DNA from: Tetrahymena thermophila SB210
Lineage: Eukaryota; Ciliophora; Oligohymenophorea; Hymenostomatida; Tetrahymenidae
NCBI RefSeq assembly: GCF_000189635.1
Contig: NW_002476221.1
Coordinates: 124,001 to 188,000 of the forward strand
DNA length: 64,000 bases
Direction: 5' to 3'
This document shows, piece after piece, positions 51,282-63,963 of this stretch. Position numbers and translations under genes: made by a program. Position 1 is the stretch's first letter. Every line of letters starts with the position of its first letter. The notes beneath the pieces were generated by a model. The model made no database searches. It had not been told where the DNA came from and saw only the letters and a list, made by a program, of their open reading frames with translations.

Positions 51282-52790
51282 ATGGAAACTCATACTCATC
51301 TAGTTTTTTCAGACTGCGAGAGTCTTTAGAAAATATACATTGCTCTCCTTGACTCTTTTATTGAGCTTGCTGACCTTCTTAGATTCCATGCCTGTATTTC
51401 TCTTTAATTATTTAGATTTCTTAAGCTAATGATATACATATATATATATATATATTACATAAAGGTGGAAGAAAGGAAGCTGGCTCATAAAACGCATTTG
51501 GAGATATTTAACTCGAATGTGATACAAAAAGCGATGAAATTATTTTCAATCATTTGAAAAAAACTGGAGAAGTTGCATATGGTTTAAGCGAGGAACAACC
51601 AAAGGTATGTTTTAAATTTTATAATAGTAAACTTCAACATATCGCATAAAATATTTAGCTTGTAGAATTAGGAGGAAATAAATATATTGTTACATTTGAT
51701 CCATTAGATGGAAGCTCAATTATTGGTTGCAATTGGACAGTAGGAACAATTTTTGGTATATGGAAAAATGATGAGAAGTAAATTTATATTCAAAGATATT
51801 GCTTATTATCTTAAAATTTATTTACAACTTAGGGTTTTGATAGGTCACAAGACAAAAGATTTAATTGCATCTGGATGTTGCATGTATGGTCCTAGAACTA
51901 CAGCTGTGATATATAACGAAAAAACTAAAACAGTGAATGAATATTCTTTAACATGTAATTAAAAAAAATTTTCTAAATAGACTTACATAAGTAATCAAAT
52001 TAAATTTAATTAAGTGAATAAATAAAAGCAAGTTGAATGGATTTTATCATTGCCTAACATTGTTATTAAACCTTAAGGAAAGTTATTTGCTCCAGGAAAT
52101 TTAAGGGCTGCAAGTGAAAATCCTAACTATAGATAATGCATTAATAACTGGATTGATTAAGGATATACTTTAAGATATACAGGCGGTATGGTTCCTGATG
52201 TATATTTTACAAATGATAACTAATTTAAAAGAAAATTAACAAGTTTTTTATAAATAGATTTATTAGATTTTCATTAAAGGCTCTGGTATTTTTACTACTA
52301 TTTCCTCAAAAAGCCACGCTGTCAAATTAAGGTATTATTTTTTTTATCTTACTTTATTTAATAATAAATACTTTTTTTAATCTCAAAAATACATTAAAGT
52401 TATTGTTTTAATTAATAATTTTGAATAAATTTTAGTTATAGAAAGTACATTTTACAAATATTTTGTGTAAGTATTTCTTACAATCTTTCTAATTATTATA
52501 ATTCAATAACGTCTTTTTAATTTTCTATCTGTCTGTTATAATTATTTAGAATTCAATAGCTAATTTAAGTTTTTATCTGTTATTTTTTTCTTATTTTAAA
52601 TGTTATTTCTTAAAGAGTATTATATGAAGTTGCTCCATTGGCACATCTTGTTGAAATGGCAAAAGGTAAAAGCAGTGATGGAAAAAATTCACTAATGGAA
52701 TTGGAAGTTACATCTTACGATCAACGCTCAGGAATTATTGTTGGAAGTACAGAAGAAGTTGATAAAATTTTATCAACCTTAAATTCTTGA
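51282..52790 (+). CDS. SBPase: sedoheptulose-1,7-bisphosphatase, 308 aa
   Basis: Metal-dependent sugar bisphosphatase removing the C1 phosphate of sedoheptulose 1,7-bisphosphate. Seven exons: 51282-51393, 51465-51604, 51659-51777, 51833-51954, 52015-52199, 52258-52331, 52616-52790 (927 nt). Motifs: CGGRKEAG at 38, NAFGDIQLE, the metal site FDPLDGSS with Asp98 and Asp101, [42 protein letters not shown] and [17 protein letters not shown] and [11 protein letters not shown] separate SBPase from fructose-1,6-bisphosphatase, which has LYGSATM. No organelle targeting peptide is apparent, so a cytosolic role in a non-oxidative pentose-phosphate bypass is likely. The fourth intron (51955-52014, 60 nt) has no TGA in frame, so retention would add 20 residues without stopping translation. 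The last intron is long (284 nt). Confidence 0.93.
52332..52615 (+). other. long SBPase intron with internal tandem repeat
   Basis: 284-nt intron, four to five times longer than most others in this gene. Near 52497-52600 two diverged copies of a roughly 55-nt unit lie in tandem, each with taattatt, (a/g)attcaata and a tttttatctgtta-like end. Confidence 0.6.
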
Positions 52791-53701
52791 AAATAAATAA
52801 AATAAATTATCTTAAAATATTAATTATCTGCATTATTTCAAATAATGTCAACCATAAATGTTAGATATTTTTTTACATTTTTATTTTTTTACTGATAATT
52901 TAATTGTATTTTTAACAAGTTTTTTATTCATAATATTATTTGGTTTTATGGTTATATATTTTCATTAGATTAAGAAAACTTAATAATTTATCATTTATTT
53001 CAACACCTTATATGTAAAATAATAAGTATTGCTCTGTAATTAATAGATATAAATAGAGAATAAAATAAGATAAAAATATTATCAAATGCATCATATAAAT
53101 TTATTGAATTTTGTTCTAATCTAGTAGTAATTAATATTTGCGTTTAGAATAAGAATATTATTAGCTAACATTAAAAGTAATGTTCACCAAAAAAAAAAGA
53201 AAGCTCTATGATTATATTTTTTTATAGTACTTCGAAATTAGTAATTTGATCAATTAATAAACTTGTATTTTAAACGCATCTGTTTGAATCAGCTAAAAAA
53301 ATTATTTAAATATCATAATAACCAAAAAAAAATCATTCATTCAATTAATAAATCAATTAATTAATTTAATTAATTTTTAGAGTAAAAATACCCTAACCTA
53401 CCTTTATTACTCTAAAAAAATTCTTAACAAGCTAGCCAGCATCAAGTTAGATTTACCTATCATTTATAAATTAAAATATTTAATAACAAAGAAGCTGTTG
53501 TTTTAAACTTAAATTGTTAAGAATAGAAGCTATTTTAAAGTAGTTTACCACAATCTAACGTATCCAATAATTAGAGAACAGCCTTTCAAAAGTTAGGGAG
53601 ATTTTTGTAAAGAAACCTATAAAAATATTTTAGAATTTCTTTTAATGAGGTTAAATCATCAATAAATATCTACAAACATTAAAGAGAATTTAAAATTAAA
53701 C
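52791..53701. other. intergenic
   Basis: Spacer between two plus-strand genes. It contains one perfect 12-bp hairpin (separate entry). No coherent frame. Confidence 0.5.
53374..53418 (+). repeat. perfect 12-bp hairpin upstream of Q/N-rich gene
   Basis: tttttagagtaa (53374-53385) and ttactctaaaaa (53407-53418) are exact reverse complements around a 21-nt, comparatively C-rich loop containing ccctaacctacc. It lies about 285 bp before the ATG at 53702. Confidence 0.5.
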
Positions 53702-56656
53702 ATGTTTGATACAAATTTAAATCAAGAAAGTAGGAGTAAAGACGTTTAATCATTTAAAATACCTCCGAGAAAATAAAGAAAAGCTTTATCTTGCAATAGT
53801 AAATAATGGAATAATTTTTTTGAAGCGATGCGTAACATGCATGAGGAACAAAAAAAAATTAGACTATCATCGCAGCCTTAGCTTAGATATTAAAATATTT
53901 AGAAAATAATGGAGTCTAATTTACATTACAAGAAGCTGTAAAGACAATTGCAATAGCAAGCACCTGAAATAGATTTAGAAAAAAATAACTTAAATTAAAT
54001 AGTTTCTAATATTAACAATAAGGGAATTGTTGTTGCTACAACCACGATCAAAAATGTAGATCACTCAATAATGAGCAAATCCAATAGGAGATTTAAGTCT
54101 TTGGAATCTATATTAAATACTATAGCTAGCAGAGAAAATGGGTAAGATTAGATACAAAATAACCAAGCAAAGCTTTAACTTTAAAACAGTAGTAACTATT
54201 CCTTCTCTCCAGATAATAATAGATTTAATTCTCCAACTCTGCTTCTGTAAATTAATTAAATTTAAAAGAATACAAACAGTAGTATTGACTAATAATAAGA
54301 ATTGATAACAAAAAATAACCATAAAATAAATAATATTCCTTAATCACTAGTTGATATTTAATCTGTAAATCAATCTTTAATTATAACTTAGGCAAATTCT
54401 CAGCCTCAACTGAATAATTATTCCTTATAAAATATAATTAGTGATAATTAAAACAATAGTCCTATATTATCAAATAGGCAAGAAGGCAAAATTCACTTAA
54501 AAAGTAAAATGAGTAACAACAATTCTTCTAACAAAGAAATGCAATTTACAAATTAATAAACTGAAGGACTTATTTCAAATTAGTAAAAAAATTTGTCAAA
54601 TAAAGTAAATTTTTAAAAGTATTAAGTTTTTTAGTCAATAAAATTGCAAAATACATTCGAAAATGAATAGAATAATAAAAAATCTTTAAGACTAAAAATG
54701 GTCAATCATAACAAATCAAATAGCTTAGCAAATTTGACATCTATTTAGTAGAATACAAAACAACAATTATAAGAAGATAGCGCTTTCAATTAAAATAGCT
54801 AATTTTAGCTTAATTAATCAAAGTAAACTGAAACTCTTTAGTTGAACAATGATACAAGTACTTCTACATACGCTTAGTAATCTGTTTAAACATTTAGAAA
54901 CTAAAGTAAATTAAGTATGCGTGGCAAATATCAGCCTATCAGCAAGCCATATCAAAGTAGTTAATCAGAAATTTTTGGGAATATTATAAAAAAAATGGAT
55001 CTCTAAAAGAAATAACAAGAGAAATAAAAAGAAGATTCTAAATTGATAAAAGTTATGTAAAAAATGGAGAGTAATGAAAGCCCTTTAAATTTTTAATAAG
55101 CTCATGCAATTTCTTCTTTTCTTCTTGGTTCTAACAATTAATCATCTCCTTCAATATAATAATTTACCGAATAGATAGATCAGCATTTTTCTTCAACTTC
55201 ACCATCATCTGTCATTGCAATGTAAAAATATTCTAAAATTCTAGGAGATATTGACTCAAAGAAATAAAATTTGTAAGATTCTCTTGTTGAATAGATAGAA
55301 TAAAAATAAACACAGCACAATAACATAAAAATTAATTAAGATAAAGTGATAGAGGCATAACAAGAAGCATAAAGAATGCAATTCAAGCGTAAAATATAAA
55401 GATCTAATACTTAAGAAAATATGATAAACTTGTAAAACAGATATTCAAAGGTTTCAATAAATTAAATGTTTGAATAGTCTCATGATTTTGATACTTCGTT
55501 TGGTTTCAACTCTAGAAAAAATTAGTAATAGCTCTAAGAAAATATAAAGTAATACTAAATTGTAAGCGAAAAGAATATAAAACCAGCTTAAAGAGAAGAA
55601 ACAACAAAGTTGATTTGGTAAAAAAGAAAAAGATCCTTAAATACTTTTTCAGATATGCTGATTAACTAAACTTAATTATCATAGATACAGTTAGTGAATC
55701 AAAGTTAATTTTAACAATAGCTTTTATAGAATTAAGCTTCATCTCGCTATAATTATTTAGATGTAAAAGCAGAAACTGAAAGCATTAAACACTCACTTTA
55801 ACTTAAAAAGTAGAAAAATTTACAAGCAGCTTCTTTGAATAAAAGAAAGGAGTTTATTGACAAAATCGTTACTACAAAAAGCAACTTTCATGTTTCACCA
55901 ACACTCAATTAGAACTGTATGACAATTTAAACTATGAAAGAGGATGAAGTAATAAACATGGATAAAAATGTTATTACAAAATTATAAAAATTATTTTAGA
56001 AGCAAAAGCCAAGTACTACTGATTCTCCTTCAAGATCCCCAATTAAGATGTGCTCTCCTCAAAATATTATTTTTTAAAAAGAGAGCAATGGTGATTTTGA
56101 TTTGATAATCAACAAGCCTGAAACAGGTAAAAACTTAAATTCTTCTTTAAGAGAATAAACGGAAGAAAATGACACAACCAATCTAACCAAATAAATAAAA
56201 CCATTAGGAGCTAAGAGTTATTCTTTTTCAAACAGATTTTCTTATAAACCATAAATAAATTAAACAAATGGATTCAATCCTTAAGAAAGATGTTAAAATT
56301 AAATTGATATGATTGATCAAAAGCAAAGAAGTCTATCTAAGCTTCTACACAAAAAAGTTATAACAGAAACATGTATGCCATTAAGATTAAATCGAAACGG
56401 AATATCTTTAACATGCAGAAATCATATTCATACATTAAAAAATAAATAAATACCTTAAAATGAAAATAATTACAATTAAAAGTATTAAATTTTTAAAGGA
56501 ATGTCTAGTCTTTAAACTATTCCACATGACCTGAATGCAAATACAGATCTCTCCATTCAATTATAGAAATAATAATAGTAAGGAAGCCTAACTTTCAATA
56601 ACTAAAACGACACAGACATCATATAAATAGAAAACTTAACAAATTCAAACTAGTGA
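53702..56656 (+). CDS. Q/N/S-rich low-complexity protein, 984 aa
   Basis: Unrecognised, one exon (2955 nt) from ATG 53702 to TGA. The N-terminus is basic (SFKIPPRKQRKALS) with a short helical stretch (FFEAMRNMHEEQKKIRL). The rest is Gln/Asn/Ser/Lys-rich with scattered helices such as IIKKMDLQKKQQEKQKED near 430. No Cys/His cluster, membrane segment or enzyme motif. A more Ser/Pro-rich region (STTDSPSRSPIKMCSPQN) near 770 could be phosphorylated. It is probably a disordered scaffold; function unknown. Confidence 0.78.
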
Positions 56657-57662
56657 AATAATAAAAAGAAAAAACATTTATTATTTTTTAAAAGAAAGAT
56701 ATTTTATTTTATTTTTTCAAAAAAAGGATGAGAATAATAAATAAGATTGGAATTTAGCTTAAAATAATTGAATTAGTAGTATATTGTTCTGCTTTAACAA
56801 TGAAAAAAATAATTACAAGTCTAAGTATCCATGAACTAATTAAATTTTTATTTTTTAAAAATGTATATTTTGATCAAAAAAATAATTAAATCTAATATAA
56901 TTAATATTATAAATAAATAATTTGATACATTATAGCTTTTAATATATAAATATTGTAGATAAACTAAAATTAAAACTAATTTTATATTAATCTGTAAGTA
57001 ATCTTATAAATCTTTATCAAAAAAATTAATTATATTTTTAGATATCTTTTTTATAAACAGATAAATTTGTTTTTATCTCATCAATTAATTAAATATAAAA
57101 CCCAATAAAATATGTGCTTTAATTTTTTTATCAAATATATTTTATTTTATTTTATGAAAAAAATTGCTAAACTAAATTAAAATTAATAAAAATTTTAGAA
57201 TTTTTTAGCAACTAGATTTATTGATAAAACTTTTGGAAACATATATAAAATAATAAAATAAATAAAAACTTCGTAATTAGCGTTTTAAGTAAGGATGGCT
57301 TAAAAGAATATCAAAAATTATATCTAGAATACATTAATAATAGTTTTTGGCTCTACTGAAATGAAATTTAAAATTCACCAAAGGTGGGAGATTTTCACTT
57401 TTTAAACAAGAAATTTGTATTAATATTTATTTGATCAATCAGTTTATCTAAATCAATGCATTTATTTTGTGAGAATAGAAAACCTAAAAAATATCTTCAG
57501 AATTTTATTAATCAGTCTTAATAAAAAGAAAAAACTCATAAATATATATATATATATATTAATTATAATTAAAATACTAATTTTTTATAGACTAACATTT
57601 ATAAATAAACAGGGAGTTATAAAGATTATTTAAAAGAAGCAAATTAGAGGATCTATATCAAA
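56657..57662. other. intergenic, 1.0 kb
   Basis: Spacer between two plus-strand genes. AT-rich, with an (AT)n microsatellite near 57543-57560. The frame from 56657 soon loses protein-like composition. No other feature seen. Confidence 0.5.
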
Positions 57663-58463
57663 ATGACAGAAAAGAGAAAGCGTGGAAATTTATCTACAAG
57701 AGGTAGTATTGATGCAGCTGATAAAGAATTTGAATGTGAAGCATGCGGTAAAAAATATGCTAGATATCCTTCCCTATATACACACATTAAGCTTAAACAT
57801 GAGCGTAAAGTTGGTTTAAAAACAGTAGTTCCTGAGTTAAAACCAAAGTTGAATAGAAATCGTGAAATAGCATCAGATGTGCCAATTGTCGATATAAATC
57901 CTGATACCCTTAACTTATTTTGTTAGGTTTAATTCCTTGATTTGTTTAAAGAAATAAAGGAACTAGCAGCAACCAATGATAGTATTTGGCAATTTATAAG
58001 AAGTGAAAAGGAAGATATAACTTAAGTAAACGAAGAATTTTTGGAAAGAGGATCTACAGAAAATCTATCGTATATTTGGATAAGCTGGCAAGCATACTAG
58101 AACGTTTGGCCACCAAAAATGGATTTATAAGAATTGAGAAATTCAGGTTAAGATATTGATGAAATTTTTAATGAATCTTCAAAAAAGCACTATAGAGACT
58201 TCTTTATTATCATTAAAGAGCTTTTAAAACCAATCAGTTAAGACTTTTCAATGGAGATGTGTTATCTATTTGATAAGATAATTTAATTATCATAAACTCA
58301 TGCTAATCGCTCAACATTTAAAGACGACATTGAATAAAATATTAGTTTATATTACAAAGATAATGCAAATTTACTTTTCAGACAGCTTAAATCTATTCCT
58401 GAAGGAACACGTGAATAGTTCTTCTAAAAGCTCTCTAAAAATATAGCAGGATTATTCAAATGA
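57663..58463 (+). CDS. single C2H2 zinc-finger protein, 266 aa
   Basis: One exon (801 nt). The basic N-terminus (MTEKRKRGNL) is followed by one classical zinc finger, C25-x2-C28-x12-H41-x4-H46, with the expected hydrophobic and aromatic positions. The remaining 200 residues are mixed helical sequence, rich in aromatic and charged residues (SYIWISWQAYQNVWPPKMD), not low complexity, ending IAGLFK. A single finger can bind nucleic acid or protein; with the basic leader a nuclear role is plausible. I do not recognise the C-terminal domain. An internal TAG at codon 88 cuts this gene short if the standard code is applied. Confidence 0.85.
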
Positions 58464-59180
58464 TGAGATACATAAACTGCTATTTGAATATTTTTTATAT
58501 AATGAATACTCAAAGTAATAATATTTATCTTGTAGATTTGTAATATATGGTAGGCATTCGTTCATTCTTTCATTAAGGTTTTTTGAAAATAATTAGGTGT
58601 AGCTATTCAATTATTCCACATAAAATATTTTATTGTAATAGATTATTTTCATATTTTAAAATTATAAAAAAAATATCATTCAATTGTTTTATATTTTTAT
58701 TTTTCTTGCACTTTTCCTATTATATTTTGCATTATTTTTGTTTAAATTAAATTTCATCAATTTTAAATCATTAAATAAATCATCAAGTATTTATTACAAA
58801 ACTCAATCCTCTTAAAGACTAAAATAAAATATTTCTCAATATAAAAAAAATTAAAGTTGATAAAATAATAATATTTTTAAAATTAACTTTAAATTTATCA
58901 AATAAACAAATAAACGAATTAACAAATAAATAATGAAAAATTTTTATAATTCAAATGAATTTATTTTTTAAAACAAATTTTACTTAAAAACATTAAAAAT
59001 GTATTTTAAATTTCAAGAAAATCAATTAAATTTTTTATTTAAGAAATAAATCAGATTTGTTAAAAATATATTTTTTGATAAAAAATATTAAAATTAAAAA
59101 AATTTAACACTACAAAATAACAAGCAAGCATTTAAAATATACTCTCTTAAATATAATTAATTTAAAAAAATTAAATGTTT
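58464..59180. other. convergent intergenic region
   Basis: Spacer between the 3' ends of the zinc-finger gene (plus) and the large Q/N-rich gene (minus). A/T runs only. Confidence 0.5.
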
Positions 59181-62100
59181 TCAATTTAATAAAACTTGGT
59201 TAAATTATTCATATTGAGTGTTTTTGTAAAGAAGAGAAAATTATAATGAAATTAATTCTATGATCTTTTAGGAAATTTTGTATGGAATTTTCATATTATT
59301 AAGAGCAAATTCTATAGCAATTTTCCATTAAATAGGTATCGTTATGCTTACATTAAAAGCTTAAAGTGCAGAGTGCAAATCTTAGATACTATATATATCA
59401 AATTCAGATAGTAAGGTCAATAAGAAGAAATTCAAAGCCCTTAAACCACTTTGTAGTTAAGTTGTGTCTGCAATAGTTAGACTGATTTTATCTTCTGGGA
59501 ATTTTTAAATAAAACTTTCAAAACACTCATCTTTGTGCATTATTGAATTTATTTCTTATATGAGATCCTCCAAGAAATTGATATTATTGGTCTCCTATTT
59601 AATTAGAGTTATAGGAGATTTATCCAAATCTAGCTTATAAGACATTTTCAAGAACTTTATTTTAATATCGTTTATAAAGTGTTAAGATAATCCTCTGTAA
59701 TCAACAATCCCAGTTAGGAATGAAGCCAGCTTACTGAGGTGAGAACTCGTTAAATGTGGTAATTTGGACAACAAAAAGTAAAGATCAAACCTTCCATGAA
59801 GTGAGTAGATAAATTCAAGAATTACAGAATGGCAGAAAAATTAAATAACTTCTTTATTATTCTCAAATGCTTAACACATCTAATTATCCTGTTGAATCTT
59901 CCATATATAATCTTAAACGAGCTGATCGTATACTTGTTTATCTTTAAGAAGATTACTCATAGTAAGTGTAGAGGAGATTTTGTAGCGAGCTTTTTCGAAT
60001 TATTCAAGGAATCTAAAAATAGTTTATTGTCTATAACCTCTTTACTTTAATGATGTATAAAATGTGAGTTTAAGGCAATAAAATTCTTTTTACCCAAAAT
60101 CTTTAAAGTAATGTAAATATGGCTACATTTCAATATCAAAATTACTCTTTTAGTCTATGGAATTTATATAATTATTAGCATTGATATTAAATAACCTTTC
60201 TTGGTTGCATATAATTGTGACAACTCTAGTTAAAGTTGCTGTTTTTTCCTCTGCACTTAACTATGATGAAAAATTATAAGGCAATTTTTAATTTAATTCT
60301 TCCAGAGACTCAACAATTGTTTTAAGAATTCCAGATGAGCCACCTATTTCATTAACTAAAAGACCTTCTGTTATGTACTTTTTTTGATATTCAAGACGCT
60401 CAATAATTTATTCTATTGCATGAGTGTTGTAGTTTAGGGATTTAAGGGTTTCTATCAGAATAATTTACAGCTACTCAAATACCTAATAGTGTATCTTAAA
60501 ACTAGCAAATGTATCTGGATTAAATACCTTTGAGTCATCTATAAGAACAAATTTCAAGAAAACAGAATAATAATGCTACAGATTTTGCATTTTTATATTA
60601 TAAAATTCTAATAAAGAACTTAATTTCTCTGATAAAGTTAAGTTTTGTAAGATATGAGAATTCATAATTTCATTTAATTCAATGTATATTGTTGCAAGTC
60701 CTTTCTATTTTGAAGGTTAATCTGTTTGGTTTATTTAAGGACGAACACGATTGGATTAGCTTTTAGGTGAATTTACAAAGCTTGACCTTGATTCAAAGCT
60801 TTAGTATCTCTAAATAGATCCAAGCCTTTTTATTTACATTTCTTAATTTTGTACTTTATTAGGGCTATTTTGCTAAAAACCAGATTATTATTGATAATTT
60901 GGAAAATTTAGGCTTACATGACTACCATTATTATAGTTATTGTTTAAATCTCTAATGGAAGATGTGGAATTTTTATCTTCTTCTTAATCTAATTTTTCAT
61001 AGTAATTCTTTAAAATATCTTCAAAGCCTATATTTAAGAGAGCTTGTTAATTATTTTTATTACTGATTGGGGTAGAGATCTTTTATATCGTATTTAAACT
61101 ATTTTACTCAGTTTTTTATGTTTCGCTACTTTACTTCACAGATACTGACTTATTATTTTAATCTATGTTATTTAAACTATTTTTACGACTACTCGATTAG
61201 CTATCAACACTTTCTTCTGTATTATTTGACTATTGTTTCGAAAGGCATGATTTTTTGTAATTTTCGTTTATGTTTGTGGGACTATTAGTTTGGCTGTTAT
61301 TATCGTTGTTATTACTGATTCCTAACTTTAAGTCAGAATCAATTACAACTATTTTAGATTACCTTCTATTCATATGCATTAATGGGTTGTGCATCTTCGA
61401 AAACATTGATATTGACTGCTTTTAAGTACTTTTTTGTAGAGTAGGACTGTTAGTAGAGCTTTATCCGCTTTCATTGACTTATGATTAAAATTTATTTAAA
61501 TCATTATTGACTTTCGAGTTTCTTTTCTAATTTTATGGGGTTTATTCAGAATCAAAATTTTTATTTTGAATCTGTATTTTTAGTTCAGGAAACGGATTGT
61601 TTAAGGATTATAATTAATCAGTAGAAGCTGAAGTAAAATTCAAGTTTGAAAATTGTGATCTTCTCATACTAAGTTCATTATTTTATTTAGTTATATCTGT
61701 AATTGCTTAGTTTTTAAATTAGGAATGATTATCAAAATCTTAATCTCCTTCTTATGAGCTTTGTTATGTATTTTAATTTTGTTTATTTAGTTGCATCGAT
61801 GATCTCCTAACTTAAAAAAAAACATCTTCTAAGTTACTTAATTTAGGAGTTTAACTACCTTTTGGAGACCCTTTATTCAACTAAGGTGAATGTGATAAAT
61901 CTATATTTTTATTCGTAGTTTGATTATTACTCTAATTTTTTTTGAGCTACTGTATTTCCTAAAGCAAGGGAAATTGTTTGTTGTTTTAATTTTTTTAAGA
62001 ATCTCCTAAATTCATATTTGTCTTGAAACTTATTTGATGCTCTTGACGTTTTCTTTCAAATATCTTTGTTTCAAGGCTAGCATAATTCTCTTGGTACATA

Positions 62101-63963
62101 AATACTTATTCCTCTAAAATGGCTCTGACAAAAGCTGATTTTATTTCTTCAATTTCATTTTTTATTTTATTGCTTTATGTTTCTTTTTCTTGGCTTCTAA
62201 AAATTGTGTTGGTCTTTATATCTTTTTCATTTACTTCATCACAGGAAATTATACTTTTAAAAAAATGAAAAAATGTAAATATAGAGTTATGGTTTATGTT
62301 ATTTTTTAAAATAATTTTACCTTAAGCTTTCTTATTATTTAGAAAATTAACTTTTATTTTTAGATAAAGTTGGTGAATTCTAAAAAAATTATTGAGCTAG
62401 AACCTAATTGGGGTTTTCCATAGATTTTTTATTATCTGAAGGAGTCACAGGAGATTTCTTGCCAGTAGTTTGCTTAATTTAACTTGGAGAGGTTGCTGGA
62501 CTAGTATTATTTTTTTATAAGTTTTTTAAGTAAACTTTATTTTTTTTGTAAGTATAGGGTTTATGCAAGACAAACTTAGATTCATTTATCTTTACTTATC
62601 TTTGTTCCTAATTTTGATTATCAACATTTATTGTCTCTTATTAAGATGCTTTATTGCTTTCCAATAGATTATTCTTTTGAATATTTTTTGTTGATTAAGG
62701 ATTATCTTAGCTAATATCCACTTCACTACTTTTATTAAATTCGCAGGAATTCTAATTTGATAATTTGTTTATTTAAATTGTTAAATTTTTTTTGTTTTGT
62801 GAAAACAATTTATTTTCAGTTTTTATCCTATCTTGTTCACCATCTTATTAATTGAAGAAATTATTTTAAGTTACACTAAACTTCTAAATATTTTAAATTG
62901 TTTCTGAGTTAGCTTTAGATATTGAACTATTTAACTTTTCGCTGAAATTTTAGATTAATGGAGACTAAACTCTTTGAATTTGAGAATTTTTTTACAGATT
63001 GTTTTTTGTTACTTAACTTTATGAAGTTGATTAGTTTAAGTTGAACTAATTTTTTTGGAGGTGACTAATTTTATTTAAAAATATCATATTACTTTAATTT
63101 TAAAACAATTAATTTTTATTTTACTTTTAAAATTCCTTTGATTAATTTTTATCTGATAAAAGCTAGTTATTTTATGAAGAATTCTTGTATTAACTTGCAA
63201 AAAAATATTCATGTAGTTTTTCGGAATTTAAGCTATGTTCTTTAATATTACTATTAGGATCGATCTACTTGTCATTTTCTTCTTTCAAATTTATTGAGTC
63301 TATTTAGTTTCTAGAAGTAAAGCTGTGTATATTTTAAGACATTTTATTAAACGCTTTTTATTCTATTTTTGTCTTAGAGCTACTTAATTAAATGCTTGTT
63401 AAGTTATTTTAAATATCTCTATCACTTATTTTTGAAAAATTTTGAGAAAAATTCTGCTTTTCGTTAGGATTAATAAACTGTTATTACCAATCCTTAAAAT
63501 CTTTTCTAAATTACAAATCTTTTATTTCATTTAATTGATTATTGTCTACTTATTTAAATATGTTTGGAAATTGTGTGTTCTGTTAAGACTACCTTTATTA
63601 TCTTAAAAAGAGTTTATTTGTATTGAAATTGTTTTTGTTTATACAACTTCTTAGTTCTACATTCTATGTCTTTATTAAATTTCTACTATGTTAATATGAT
63701 CCTTAGAAGCTAGGTTAAGTAAGCACAGAAGTTGCCTTCTTTATCTTAACTGTATTGTGTTCTTCTCTTATAGGGATATTCTCTTCTTTGATGGAATCTA
63801 TGTTATTTTGGTCTAGTCTTTGAATTAAACTTAAACTTCTACTACTATTAGACTTCTAATCTTAAAGAAAGCTGCTTGTTGGAGAATTAGATAGGGACGA
63901 TTAAGGTGAAAATCCAAATTTATTATTTGAATGGAAATGTCTATTATCTAAAGTCTGATTCAT
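59181..63963 (-). CDS. very large Q/N/S-rich protein with helical C-terminal domain, at least 1571 aa
   Basis: Unrecognised. Exons (minus) 63963-62321 and 62253-59181, intron 62254-62320; 4716 nt from ATG 63963. The frame stays open to the window end (12 more codons, with an SGSNK-like reading), so the true start may lie outside. Residues 1-545 are Q/N/S/K-rich. A helical stretch about 565-620 (NEIEEIKSAFVRAILEEQ) may be a coiled coil. Q/N/S-rich sequence resumes to about 1060. The last 500 residues are of normal composition, Leu/Ile/Phe-rich and helical (for example CQAFENNKEVIQFFCHSVIL and LGRALNF-like blocks), and look like a folded all-alpha repeat domain. No catalytic motif seen. HEAT/ARM-type fold is possible but unproven. 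Confidence 0.8.

Noticed and set aside
51430-51457. (AT)n tract
   Set aside because: Simple microsatellite inside SBPase intron 1; no sign of function.
53386-53406. ccctaacc, similar to a telomere repeat
   Set aside because: A single partial unit, and Tetrahymena-type ciliate telomeres are CCCCAA; no tandem array is present.
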